Below, in pieces: positions 43,799 through 54,767 of a DNA stretch of 64,000 bases. Source of the DNA: Aurifilum marmelostoma (Eukaryota; Ascomycota; Sordariomycetes; Diaporthales; Cryphonectriaceae). The first letter of the stretch is position 1. The number at the start of each line of letters is the position of its first letter. The DNA lies in the NCBI GenBank assembly GCA_027559495.1, contig JAMXSV010000006.1, forward strand, positions 992,001-1,056,000, read 5' to 3'. A program made the translations under genes and the position numbers. The notes below the pieces were generated by a model. The model saw only the letters and a program-made list of their open reading frames with translations, made no database searches and was not told the origin of the DNA.

Positions 43799-45490
43799 AT
43801 GTATTTTGGTCTCATCAACGGCCTCATTCGAACCCCAGCTCCATTCTCCAGAACTGCCCATATCTTCACCCCAGCGCTGAGATCCTCCTGCTGGGTTTTC
43901 TCATCAGGCCTTGTCACCATGTCGTCGTCCACTTCACCATCACTTCTCCACCAAACCTACGACAACGCTCTGCATCTCCTCTCCCTCCTCCAATCCAACA
44001 AGACCGTCATCAATCTCTTCGCGGCCTCGCCCAACAGCGATGACATTAACGCCTCCGCCATCCCAGAGATGAGAGCCTGGCTCTCCCGTGCTGGCTACAC
44101 AACAGCAGACCTCGCAAGGCTCCGCTGTGTCCATGTGGCCGGCACCAAGGGGAAGGGCTCCGTCTGCGCCTTCACGACGTCCATACTGCGACAGCACCCA
44201 GACGTGGCCGGCAGGGTCGGCACGTACACCAGCCCACACCTGGTGTCTGTCCGGGAGAGGATCTGTCTCGACGGGCAGCCCATCACGAGAGACAAGTTCG
44301 TCGTGTATTTCTACGAGCTGTGGAACAAGCTCTCGGACGCGGCGAGGGCGGAAGGTGTCGTGGTCCCCGGAGAGGACGATGCGGATGGCCTGGGCGCGGA
44401 TGGGCCGTCGACCAAGCCGTTCTACTTCCGCTTCCTGACTCTATTGGCCTTTCATGCATTTTTGCGCGAGGGTGTCAAGTCGGCTGTGATTGAGTGTGGC
44501 ATCGGTGGCGAGTATGACTCCACCAACGTGTTGCCGCCGGAAGCTGTGACAGTGTCGGCAGTCACGCAGTTGGGTATCGATCATGTCAACATGCTGGGCG
44601 ACATGGTCCAAAAGATTGCATGGCACAAGGCTGGAATCTTCAAGAAGCGTGTACCTGCATATACTTACCAGGTCATGAAACCCGAGGATGGAGACCCCAG
44701 CGTGCTGGAAGTCATGGAGAAGAGGTCGGTGGAGAGGGAGACGAGCCTCTCGGTGCTTGATCACAGCAGTGTCCAGGAATGGGAGGGCGTGCCTGACGCA
44801 AACCTGGAGGGACTCTTTCAAAGGGCGAATATGCTGCTGGCCACAGCTATAGCAAGACGTCACCTACAGGCGCTAGGTCACAAGTTTGGCTCTGAGTCTT
44901 TCGAGAACAGCGGCCACTCGTTGCCTAACGACTTCAGGGACATGCCACCACCTTTCACTACCGGCCTGCAGACCGCCACTCTTCGTGGCCGCTGTGAGAC
45001 CGTTGTGCAGGACCGCATCTCATGGTACCTCGACGGAGCTCACACCGAAGATAGTCTTGTACAGGTCGGAAAGTGGTTCGCCGGCAAGATATCCGACAAG
45101 AACTCGATCCGGGTGCTCATCTTCAACCAACAGGACCGCGATTCCACCAAGCTCCTGCAGACTCTCCTGAACACGCTGCAGGAGTCGTCCCAGATTCCCG
45201 ACCGCAAGATCTTCCACCACGCATTCTGCTCCACGAACGAGCTAGACAGCTCTTCCACGAAGCCAGATATGACCGTTCAACAGAGGAACTGTCACGTCGT
45301 GAACCAGTTCTGCCCGTCTACGACAGCAGCTTTGGCGGAAAGCGTTTCGTCGGCTCTGCTCATGTCGCGCAATGTCTTGTCGGAGGCGAGGAAATTCGAG
45401 GACGATGTGCAGGTGCAGGTATTGATCACAGGGAGCTTCAATCTTGTCGGACCCGCTCTGAGGTTGCTGAACCCTGACAGTGAGATCTGA
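43799..45490 (+). CDS. folylpolyglutamate synthase, copy 1 (probable mitochondrial/cytosolic dual start)
   Basis: Single exon. From ATG 43799 the product is about 563 residues; from the second in-frame ATG at 43919 it is about 523. The extra 40 residues are Arg/Ser/Thr-rich and lack acidic residues, resembling a mitochondrial presequence. Mur-ligase landmarks: ATP loop HVAGTKGKGSVCAF (about 110-124 from the first ATG), TYTSPHLVSVRERI, the carbamylated-Lys/Mg region IECGIGGEYDSTNV, QLGIDHVNMLG, WHKAGIFK and the C-terminal-domain motif WYLDGAHTEDS followed by IFNQQDRD. Reaction: ATP-dependent addition of glutamates to folates, retaining cofactors in the cytosol and mitochondria for methionine, purine and thymidylate synthesis. 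It lies tail-to-tail with a second FPGS gene 153 bases away. Family assignment firm; choice of start inferred. Confidence 0.92.
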   Translation: MYFGLINGLIRTPAPFSRTAHIFTPALRSSCWVFSSGLVTMSSSTSPSLLHQTYDNALHLLSLLQSNKTVINLFAASPNSDDINASAIPEMRAWLSRAGYTTADLARLRCVHVAGTKGKGSVCAFTTSILRQHPDVAGRVGTYTSPHLVSVRERICLDGQPITRDKFVVYFYELWNKLSDAARAEGVVVPGEDDADGLGADGPSTKPFYFRFLTLLAFHAFLREGVKSAVIECGIGGEYDSTNVLPPEAVTVSAVTQLGIDHVNMLGDMVQKIAWHKAGIFKKRVPAYTYQVMKPEDGDPSVLEVMEKRSVERETSLSVLDHSSVQEWEGVPDANLEGLFQRANMLLATAIARRHLQALGHKFGSESFENSGHSLPNDFRDMPPPFTTGLQTATLRGRCETVVQDRISWYLDGAHTEDSLVQVGKWFAGKISDKNSIRVLIFNQQDRDSTKLLQTLLNTLQESSQIPDRKIFHHAFCSTNELDSSSTKPDMTVQQRNCHVVNQFCPSTTAALAESVSSALLMSRNVLSEARKFEDDVQVQVLITGSFNLVGPALRLLNPDSEI

Positions 45491-45643
45491 AATGATGGAA
45501 ATCCAATTTGGGTGGGTATATATACCGTGCGTTGAGCACATGTTCTCCTCTACTTCTAATGTTGAAACGCCCCGGATAGACCTGCCCCTACACAATTAGA
45601 CCAAGGGAAAGCTGCAAGTGATTATATCAGGTGGTTGGGTTGG

Positions 45644-47525
45644 TCATAGAGCATCAGCTCCTTCTAATATACCCAAGGCACCTCCGACCAGATGGAGACT
45701 GCCTGTGATGAATACCTGCACTGTTTCACCTCCGTGCAAGGACCGAGCCAGGTCTCGAGCATTGTTGATGGTCTCTTCTATGCTGGGGATGACAGTGATT
45801 TTTGCCTTCGGATCGAGCTCTGCCCAACGCTCAGCGAAGCGATGTTGCACCGTCAGCTTCTTGATAGCTTCCGGGTCATACTGATGGTTGACGAAATCTA
45901 AACAAAGCCGGTCAGCCTTCTAGAAAACACCGGGCCGCGGGCTTACGCAAGAATGAACCTACCTCGCTTGTAGCCCGTCGCTGCGTATGTAACGTTCGTG
46001 CAAAACATGACATGGTCGAACGACGATCCGTCATCCGCCTGGGCGCCCGAGTGGAGCCCGTCCAGAAAGTCAATGGCCTCGACCCTACCTTGCTGGTTGA
46101 AGATCAGAAGTCTCGGGCCCGACCTGTGACGAGTTATTCAGCATCTCTCTTCGCTTTCACCTGCTGTCCTCTCAGATCCCCAACGCTCCCATCAGATCAC
46201 AGAGGAACATGGACTTACCTCCCCTCACACTCCTCCTTGAACCACCTCGCGGCCACCTTGAGACTATCCGTGGTATGCGCCCCATCAATACACCACCTGA
46301 TCCGCCCCTCCTCCTTCACCTCGCACCTCCCTCTCCAGTCGACCTGTTCGATGGCATTCTTGAACTCGACCGGCAGGGCACTCTCACTTCTCGTGAACCC
46401 ATCCGGGTCGATCCTCTCCAGCGCCGTCTCCGCCAGCGCAATGGCCAGACTCACATTGCGCCTCTGGAACCCCGCGTCCGGCCTGACCTTCACACCTCCC
46501 GCCCTCAGCCTCGCATCCACGCCCACCACCCTCAAGTCGACGCCTTTCTCGGCCGCCCTGGCCCTCAGCACCTCCTCGGCGCTGGGGAAAGCCACCTGCT
46601 CCACCGCAAACGCGGGAGACCCGGCCTTCATGATCCCAGCCTTGTGCCACGCGATCTTCTCCACCGTGTCCCCCAGGACAAAGACGTGGTCGATGCCCAG
46701 CGTGCTGATTCCCGTGCACACGGGTTTCTCGACCACATTGGAGGCATCATACTCGCCGCCGACGCCCGTCTCGACGACCGCCGCGTCGACGCCCTCGCGC
46801 AGGAACACGTGGAAGGCCAAGAGGGTCAGGTAGCGCGCGTAGCTGGGCGTGGACCCCGGCTCGGCACCGTCGCCACCTATGGCGGCTGTCGACGGGGAGG
46901 TGAGCAGGTCGTACACCTCGAAAAAGTACCTTGCGAAGAGGGCCTCTGAGATGGGCGCGCCGTCGAGGCGGATGCGCTCGCGGACGGCGATGAGGTGTGG
47001 GCTGGTGAGCAGGCCTATCTTGGAGGGCCGAGGCGCGTGGTGGGAGGTGGTGGTGGTGGTGCGCTGCTGATGGTGCGAGAGGATGGATGCCACGAAGGCG
47101 CAGACGCTGCCTTTGCCTTTGGTGCCTGCTACGTGGATCACGTTAAGGCGGTTGAGGTCCTCGGGCTAGACGAGGAGGGAAGGATCAGGGCTGATTAGTA
47201 CTTTCCCTAGACAAGCAGATAGGCAAGACAGAATAGGTAAGGAATGTGCTCACGGTGTGGCCCAGGCGCGCCCAGTAGGCCTTCATCTCTTGGATGCTAT
47301 TCTCAGCAGGCCGGATGCCGGCTTTTCGCCGTGCCTCGATGACCGCGAAGGGTGTCTGTAAGTTGTTGAGGGTATCGATCGCATCCTGTCATCTTGCCAA
47401 TCAGTACTTACACTCGTCTAGGTCTATTTTGCGAGTGAGGCTTTGAGTCATCCAAACTGGGGAGGGTTTGAGATGATGGGGTTGTTGAGACTCACTGCGT
47501 ACGTCCTGCTCGATGACGAGCTCAT
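45644..47525 (-). CDS. MET7: folylpolyglutamate synthase, copy 2
   Basis: Five minus-strand exons: 47525-47496, 47385-47254, 47165-46219, 46123-45963 and 45897-45644. GT-AG introns are 110, 88, 95 and 65 nt, and phases agree throughout; the product is about 507 residues. N-terminal MSSSSSRTYADAIDTLNNLQ is the canonical FPGS start without a presequence. Motifs: HVAGTKGKGSVCAF (about 66-79), LLTSPHLIAVRERI, VVETGVGGEYDASNV, TLGIDHVFVLGDTVEKIAWHKAGI, WCIDGAHTTDS and LLIFNQQGR. The residues agree with catalytic FPGS, so the copy looks functional. Compared with the convergent copy it has four introns against none and clearly different sequence, so the pair is old, not a recent tandem inversion. 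Likely the cytosolic enzyme. The MET7 symbol is given because its N-terminus is the more orthodox, but which copy is the true orthologue needs a tree. Confidence 0.9.
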
Positions 47526-48074
47526 TTTGCGCCCCTTGGATAAGCCGTCTCTTATGAGAAGTGTAAATGAAAAATGAGATGAAGTGGCAGAAAATGATGT
47601 AAATCTCCTCAGTACATATTGCATTGCATTGCAGGTCTTTTCTGTTTCCAGACCTGTGCAGATTGTAAATGGGCCTGTCAAATACAATAGGCTGCAGGCA
47701 GTTGAGAGGTCAGAAAGTCGCCGACCTGCAGAAGGTGTGAGAGCGCACTGCCCCACCTCAGTGTACAGTATTTATTTAGCTGCTAAGTTAGATTCCGGCT
47801 CGCCGGTGACCGAGGTCGGCGGCGGCCGAGCAAGACAACATCAGATTGGCCGGGACAAGAAACAACTTTCATGTAATAGATATGATGGATAACGAAAGAA
47901 GAACAAAAAGTCCAGGTAATGATGAGCCGATATCCATTGAGGACTCATGGACCACTCTTCCGAGCTCTGAGATAACCATCGTGAAGTAGGAACTCAAGTG
48001 AGAGGGGGGGTATCTTCTAGAATTTATATAGCACCATCTCATCTTTATTCTACGACAAAGTCTTGAGATCAAGA
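47526..48074. other. intergenic spacer
   Basis: Promoter of FPGS copy 2 and 3' region of the IleRS gene. No gene or RNA recognised. Confidence 0.5.
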
Positions 48075-51000
48075 TCATTCAGATCCCTGCACCGTTCCCT
48101 CGCATCTCCCACACAAATCATCCTCCTTGGGCGCAACATAACGCCAGCACCTTGGACACTTGTGCGCCTCGGGTGGCAAGGCCCAAACCCTGCATTGCAC
48201 ACTTGCAGATTGGCCGTCAATAGAAGGGATCTCAAACTCAGTCGTATACTTCCATTCAGGTGTCTCTGGCAGTGGCTTGTTGATATGCACAGACGATACG
48301 ACGAAAAGACTCTCCAGCTCGTCTCCAAACTGCTCGAGTAGTCCTACCACAGCCGAGTCAGAAACCTCGACCACGATGGAGCACTGCAGCGATGTGCCCA
48401 TAGCCTTGTCTCTGCGCGCAGCCTCGGTCGCAGACTTGATGCCCGCATGGATGGCTGATAGCACTGGTATGGCCTTGCGGAGCACGGCCTCGTCGCCTGG
48501 CAGCCGGCTTTCGTCCATCACGGGAGACTTGTAGAGCTGCTGCAGAGGGTGAATGGCATCACTCTGTAGCCAGTCTGGAGCGTGATCCCACGCCTCTTCG
48601 ACGAGCATCGGCGTGATGGGCGCGAGCATGCGCATCATGCCCCAGAAGATGGGCTCCAGGACGCCGCCCCCGTCGCCGCAGTAGAGCCTGTCCTTCATGG
48701 CCTCGAGGTAAAAGGCAGACAGGTCATTGTTAACCCACCGGTTCAGCGCGCTGAAGCCTTTGTAGAACTCAAACCTGTCATACGCCCTGCCAACCTCGTC
48801 CATGACGTCCCGTAGCTGTATGACTGCGATGTGATCCGTGGCTGTCAGCGGTGTCGTCCGGGCAGAGGGGAGCATCGAGCCGAGCAACATCTTGGTGATG
48901 GTTCGATACTTGATGAGAGACGTATGTATCGACTGCAGGACCGGCACCCCTATGACCACGTCGTGGGTGTAGTCGCTGCTCGTAGCCCAGAGCCGAAGCG
49001 CATCTGGCCCGAGCGCATCATAGCGAGGACCGGACGGGGCTGTGCCCTCGTCCTTCGGGGCGTCTTTGCCCTTCCTCTTCTTGACCGGCGGCAGCAACGT
49101 GCCTGCCATCACCTCCTTGGGAAGCAGGATGTTTCCCAAAGACTTGGACATTTTCCTCCCGCTCTTGTCCAAAGTGAAGCCGTGTGTGATGAGACGTCTG
49201 AACGGAGCCAGGCCGACGCCCTGCTCAAGGAGGCTGGGCTTTCCCGGTACGTTTGCCTTAGAGGTCGCTGCAGCGACACGCGTCAACAGACTGGACTGGA
49301 ACCAGCCGCGATGCTGATCGGAGCCCTCTAAGTAGACGTCAGCCCTCGCGCCACCCTCGTGAGTCCAACTGCTGCCGCTGTCGAACCATACGTCCATGGT
49401 ATCCGTGCCACGTCGGTACTCGCCACTACTTTGCAAGGATGGCGGAATCCACTCCGGATCGTTGGGGGCATCAGACCACCAGGCATCCGTGCCCCTCTTT
49501 CGGATGACGGATATGATATGCTTCACGCTTTCCTCTGTCATCACAGCATCGCCATTGCTGTGGTACAGAGCAGGGATCGGAACGCCCCATGCTCGCTGCC
49601 TCGAGATGCACCACTCGCTGCGTCCCTTTACGAAGCTTTCCAGCCTCGTCTTGCCGCTGGGCGGGATGAACTGCACATCATCAAGCGCCTTCAGGGCATC
49701 GTCCTTGATCCCCGCGACATCAGCAAACCACTGCGCTGTAGCTCTGATAATAATTGGCTTCTTTGTCCGCCAGTCGTGGGGGTATTTGTGCAGGTACTTG
49801 TGCACAAACAGTACATCACTGCCTAGAAGGTCCAGCACTGCCGCGTTGCCCTTGCCCTGCACGAACAGACCTTGCAAGCGTTCTGGATCTTGCGGATATG
49901 CCTCCGCAGTAAAGTGACCACGGTCATCCACCGGTGCAGAGATCTCCACCCCAAGAGACCTGCAGACGTCGTAGTCGTCGTGACCATGGCCCGGCGCAAG
50001 ATGGACCAGGCCTGATCCAGAGTCTGCTGAAACGAAGTCTGCATGGATAATAGGCTGCTGAGGAGCAGTATCGCCGTGGAGAGGATTTCGATACGTGAGG
50101 TGGCGCAGGTCGGCTCCTTTGCGTACGGTGATGATTCTTGAAGTGTTCATCGCCTCTGAAGCAAGGGCTGCCTGTATCGCCGGCAAGCACTCCTTGCCCA
50201 CTATGAGCGCATCTTCCCCATGCCTCACAATGACGTACTCGAGCTCGTCATGCACAGCAATGGCCTTGTTGGCCGGTAGTGTCCAAGGAGTCGTGGTCCA
50301 GATGACGGCGTACAGCTTGCCGCTGAAGCCCTCCCCCAGAAGCTCGCGCAGCGCACCATCAGCCGTGTCCAGTATCGGGAAGCGCACATACGCCGCCGTG
50401 GATGTGTGGTCATCTTTGTACTCGAGCTCGGCCTCAGCAAGCGCAGTACCCGAGGAAGGGGACCAGTAGACGGGCTTAAAGCGTCGGTAGATCAGACCCC
50501 TCTGGACCATGCCCAGGAACAGTTCAAGCTGTCTGATCTCGAATTCCGGGTCCATGGTGGTCCACCTGCCTTCCCAGTTCGCCATGACAGCGAAGGACTT
50601 GAACTCCTCCATTTGTGAAAGCACCGTCCTGCTCGCAAGATCCCGGGCTGAGGCTCGAATCTCGACGGGCGTCATGTTTGTGCTCGTCACACCACCACTG
50701 CCGCTGCTGCTCTTCCCCTTCTTGGCCAAGCCCGAAGCTGCCTCGAGTGCCTTGAGCTCGATAGGAAGGCCATGACAGTCCCAGCCCGGCACATATTGGA
50801 CCCTGTGCCCCTGCTGCACCTTGACACGCAGTATAATGTCCTTGAGGATCTTGTTCAGCGCGTGGCCGACGTGGAGCGAGCCATTGGCATACGGAGGGCC
50901 ATCATGCAGGATGAAAGCCTTCTCAGAGTTTCGATTGGTGGCCTGCCATTCGTATAGGCCCGTCGTGCATCGCTGGAGATACTGTTCGCGCTGGTGCGTT

Positions 51001-51140
51001 GCTGGCCGAGGTCTGAGCGAACAAAAAAAAAAAAAAGGTACGTCAGTCTGTCTGTGTGCAAAGAAGACCGCACGGCTCGAGCTGACTTACGGAAAAGAGG
51101 CCTTTGGCAGTCTTATGGTCGACTGCCACGACTTCGACAT
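48075..51140 (-). CDS. ISM1: mitochondrial isoleucyl-tRNA synthetase
   Basis: Exon 1 is 51140-51091. A 78-nt intron follows, with a pronounced pyrimidine tract before its TCAG acceptor (the A14 run at 51023-51036 on the + strand). Exon 2 is 51012-48075. Product about 995 residues. The N-terminal 25 residues are basic and Ser-rich without acidic residues, fitting a mitochondrial presequence. Class I synthetase signatures: PPYANGSLHVGHA (HIGH motif HVGH at 64-67), YVPGWDCHGLPIE, the editing domain with TTTPWTLPANKAI, GWFQSSLLT and KMSKS (637-641). The C-terminus has the zinc-binding CPRCWRY...CGRC pair typical of bacterial and organellar IleRS. Role: charging mitochondrial tRNA-Ile. Assignment is firm. 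The cytosolic enzyme is a different, longer gene not in this window. Confidence 0.95.
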
Positions 51141-52549
51141 GTTCCTCTCCTACAGCCCATGTCCCGTCCTTGTCACTGGCGGCATGGCTGTATCCGAGAA
51201 TGCTCTCGTTCCATGATCCACGGCGGGCGCGTCCAAGAATTTCAAGCTACGCGCGCCAGGGTGCTGAGGGTTAGGGTCGTGAGGACGCTGCAAGCTAGGG
51301 ATCTTCGCTTAATTGTCTCGGCTAGCTAAGATCATGCATATATGAGCGGAAGCTCAGACTTCGTTTACATACTTACTATGTAGTTACTTACTTACCTGCG
51401 AGCTCTGGGTGGACCGACACAACATCTCGACGACGTTCTTCATTGGCAGTAAAAGGAGCCCGTATGGGTCCTTGACCCGAATGAGACCCAGTACCAACAA
51501 ACATGGTTACAAGGCCAGTCCTTGGTTTGTCCACCGACCCGACCGCAATCTCCAAGCTGAACAAATTATATCCTGTTTCGGTGTGGTTGTCCGTGTGATC
51601 TGCTATGAGAGCTTAAAGGGCCACACCCGAACAAGGCCAGCCTACGTGTCAATGTGTTGTAGGACCCTGTTCGTGAGGGATCTGCCATGTTCGAACATGA
51701 GTATGTCTATTGAGATCCTCGTTGCCGACGCGCAAGGCACGGGAAGAACAGAGCGACCCAGCAGCTCGTTGGCAACCCTCTGATTGATGTGCCCACTGCA
51801 CCTGTACGCCTACAGACCTGGCTGCCTGGCACCAGTGACTGACTGGAAATAGGATAACCACATACGCGATAAGGACTGCAGTAGTGTCCAAGCCGACCCA
51901 CTCAGGTCCATCTACTATGTACAGTAGTACCAAAGAGGGCGTGTCCACAACACGCCATACTTGGCTCTTGGGAATAGAGTTTGCCTGGGTCTTTTTGTCG
52001 CCCAACATAGCTCCTTTTCCACGTGTGCTGCCTGTCCTTGCTTCGTATTGAAGATCCAACAAGCTCTCCATGAGCGAGGCCTGTGAAGTGTTTGTCTCTC
52101 TTGTGCGGGATATCAGTCCACAACACAGATCTTAATAGAATGAACAGATCTGTTGGGTCGTGTATATGGCGAGCGCAATGAAATTCTCTCTGTGTTGAAC
52201 GTCAACTTCAGGGTCGACTAATAATAATTGACGGCTTATTCGTTGTCTGGGCAGGGTCCTTCAGGGGCGCCTGGATAAGAGGTCAGCTCTTAGACATAGT
52301 AGTATTCAGACTGGGGAACTTTCGGTGAAAGCAATATGGACCCAGACCGGCGGGAGGAAGTAGCTGCTTCATCAGTGGGGGTTTGAGGAGTTTGCAAGGA
52401 CAAAAGGGGGAGGCTTATGTATATATATATATATATATATATATAATAAGCTCCCCTTGTAAGTCGTGAAACTTTTGATCCGTCCGCTCGGCCGCGTTCT
52501 TTATCTCTGATCGGAATTCGAGAGCCTTCAGTCTCTTCCTTGTGTCAAC
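51141..52549. other. divergent intergenic region, ISM1 / glycosyltransferase
   Basis: About 1.4 kb containing both promoters and an AT-dinucleotide repeat listed separately. Short open frames on both strands show no recognisable motif. Confidence 0.5.
52419..52445. repeat. (AT)n microsatellite
   Basis: About 13 AT units, ending 104 bases before the glycosyltransferase ATG, so within its promoter or leader. Such tracts vary in length between strains. Confidence 0.9.
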
Positions 52550-54097
52550 ATGGCGGCGCCCAAAAAGATTCTGTTCATCTGCTCCAGCGACTATGGCCAG
52601 GCCAATGTTATCCTGGCGACCGCATACGCTCTCATGGCGACGGGAACGCCTCTCGAGATCCACGTCGCATCAGAGCATCCCATGAAGCCGGAGGTTGAGC
52701 ACACGATGGCTTTGGCAGACGAAACCCTCAAGGAAGCAGCGCCGTATAAACTTCACTTCCACGGCATCGCAGGCCCGTCATTTTTTGAGGCACTGTCACG
52801 ACCCCAAGCAGGCATCATGGACGCATGGTCACTTCCGCTGCCCAACTTCTCGAATGCGTCAGTTTTTATGCGCCGCTTCTCGTACGGGGCCATGCCCTGG
52901 GAGCCGGAGGAGGTTGTGGACCTTTATGCCCAGACTGTCAACATCATCAAGGAGGTCCAACCCGAGTTGACAATCATCGACCCGCTTTACGGGCCCGGCC
53001 TCACTGCAGCGCATTACCTAAAGATCACATGGACCGTGTTGGCTCCCAACACCATCAAGGACTTCGCCGTGCCGTGTCAGCCCAAGGGCGCCGCTTTGTG
53101 GAAATATCCGATCATCGGCTCTGGCCTGCCGTATCCGGTTCCGTGGTCTCAGATGGCACATAACATAGGCCTCACGCTCATCCTCGCCAAGACTATGCTG
53201 ACGGATACACGGATCAAGATGGCAGTGAGGCTCCTTCGAGAGCATACCAAAGACGAGAACCTACAGATGATGTCGCTGGCCGAGTTGGGCGTGGTCCACG
53301 CCCCGCCGCCCGGACTGAGGCTCATCAGCGCCTTCTCGCCGGACCTCGACTATCCTCTCGATGTCATACCCAGCCACGTCATTCCCGTCGGGCCGATCGT
53401 GCGGTACGCAAAAAGGCTGAGTGACTCTGATCCGACCCTAGACGAGTGGCTGTCGAAGGGCCCAACGGTATATATCAACTTGGGCACGCAGTTAAAGATG
53501 ACACCGGCTGAGGCCCTGGAGATGGCACTGGCTTTACGCGACCTCCTCGACGCGGCTGGGCCGTCCTCCAAGTTGCAAGTTCTCTGGAAGCTGAAGCGCA
53601 AGGCGGGTGAGTCCCAGGATAGCGGCAGCAGCAGCAGCAGAGACGAAACCGCCTGGGAGGGCGAGTGGAAGGCTGTGCACGACACATTACTGCCCGAGAT
53701 CGAGAACGACCGCGTGCGAATCACGTCCTGGGTCAAGGCAGACCCTTGCTCCATTCTGCTGTCCGGACGTATCGTCTGCTCTGTACACCACGGAGGGGCA
53801 AACTCGCACCACGAGGCGCTGGCAGCCGGAGTGCCACAGGTCGTGCTGCCGTCTTGGATCGACTGTTACGACTTTGGAAACCGCGTGGAGCTGAACGGCG
53901 TGGGCATCAGGGCGAACAAGACTGCTGCGCCGCGGTGGGCACGTGCGGAGCTGGGCAGGGCACTGAAGGAGGTGCTGATGGGGGAGAAGGCTGCCGTGTT
54001 CCGAGAAAACGCAAAGAAGCTGGCCGAGAAGCATCCAGAGCATGCAGGGCGCACCAAGGCTGCGAGCGTCATCTTGGAAATTCTGAACTCGGCATGA
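52550..54097 (+). CDS. family-1 UDP-glycosyltransferase
   Basis: Intronless, 515 residues, ATG in a CAACATGGC context. The N-terminal Rossmann half begins KKILFICSSDYGQANVILATAYAL, the position where other GT1 enzymes have a GH catalytic motif; here the sequence reads YGQAN. The C-terminal half has the nucleotide-sugar-binding signature region around VHHGGANSHHEALAAGVPQVVLPSWIDCYDFGNRVE (about 410-445). That matches the GT1 UGT/MGT pattern with HHGG, the Glu two after HH, and the D/Q-type terminal contact. A Ser-rich insert (GSSSSRDETAW) precedes it. No signal peptide or transmembrane anchor, so it is cytosolic and unlike animal UGTs. Likely transfers a hexose to a small hydrophobic acceptor (sterol, polyketide or xenobiotic); acceptor unknown. 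Replacement of the usual catalytic His region by GQAN is worth checking. No biosynthetic cluster surrounds it. Confidence 0.85.
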   Translation: MAAPKKILFICSSDYGQANVILATAYALMATGTPLEIHVASEHPMKPEVEHTMALADETLKEAAPYKLHFHGIAGPSFFEALSRPQAGIMDAWSLPLPNFSNASVFMRRFSYGAMPWEPEEVVDLYAQTVNIIKEVQPELTIIDPLYGPGLTAAHYLKITWTVLAPNTIKDFAVPCQPKGAALWKYPIIGSGLPYPVPWSQMAHNIGLTLILAKTMLTDTRIKMAVRLLREHTKDENLQMMSLAELGVVHAPPPGLRLISAFSPDLDYPLDVIPSHVIPVGPIVRYAKRLSDSDPTLDEWLSKGPTVYINLGTQLKMTPAEALEMALALRDLLDAAGPSSKLQVLWKLKRKAGESQDSGSSSSRDETAWEGEWKAVHDTLLPEIENDRVRITSWVKADPCSILLSGRIVCSVHHGGANSHHEALAAGVPQVVLPSWIDCYDFGNRVELNGVGIRANKTAAPRWARAELGRALKEVLMGEKAAVFRENAKKLAEKHPEHAGRTKAASVILEILNSA

Positions 54098-54767
54098 GGG
54101 GCTTACAGGGAAGCATACGAGTCTGGTGGAGATCTTTGTGATTTATTGAGTGCACCTTGGGTCTTGATCTTGTCCTTTGTCTCGTTGTTTTTTCTGTTTT
54201 CCTCTTTCTTTCTTCCTTCCTTCCTTCCTCTTCTTTCTTTTTTTTCTCCTTCGTTTTTGTGTGACATCATTTTCGTGGGAGAACATTACTTGTGGAGTTA
54301 GACGGATAGTCGTGATGGGCTTGGTGGCTTCATAGAATACAATTGGATTAATTTGCAGTTTGCTTGCTGTACTGAGTGGTAACGTAGATGTGCTGTAGTC
54401 GGAAAGTTAAAGCTACGAAAGGAACCTCCCGCAGCCACTAGGGCTGGTTGCTAGCCCCTGCAAGTGTCGGCTGAAACGGGCGGCTGGCAGCTATAAGTAT
54501 CCAGGAGCCTCTGCTTGAGCCGCTGTTACTAAGTACTTACAGCGGCACCACCTAGCGCTAGCTCACCCCAGTGACGCGCGATCCCACTTGAGCTTTCCGA
54601 GCTTCTCAACCAGCAAACGCCACTGCTGACAGCCACCTTCGACCCCTCTGCTCGATCCTGTGTGTCCCCCAACAGAACAAACTTTTCCTGACCTCCAGCC
54701 AGATGGCAGCCAATTCTCTCTGCGATGACAGATTGAACTGAAGCATCATGGTTCCCGACCAGCCGCC
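54098..54767. other. intergenic spacer with pyrimidine tract
   Basis: Just after the glycosyltransferase stop lies a T/C-only-like stretch (about 54185-54255) with TTCC repeats. The remainder is the promoter of the ZZ/EF-hand gene. No gene recognised. Confidence 0.5.
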
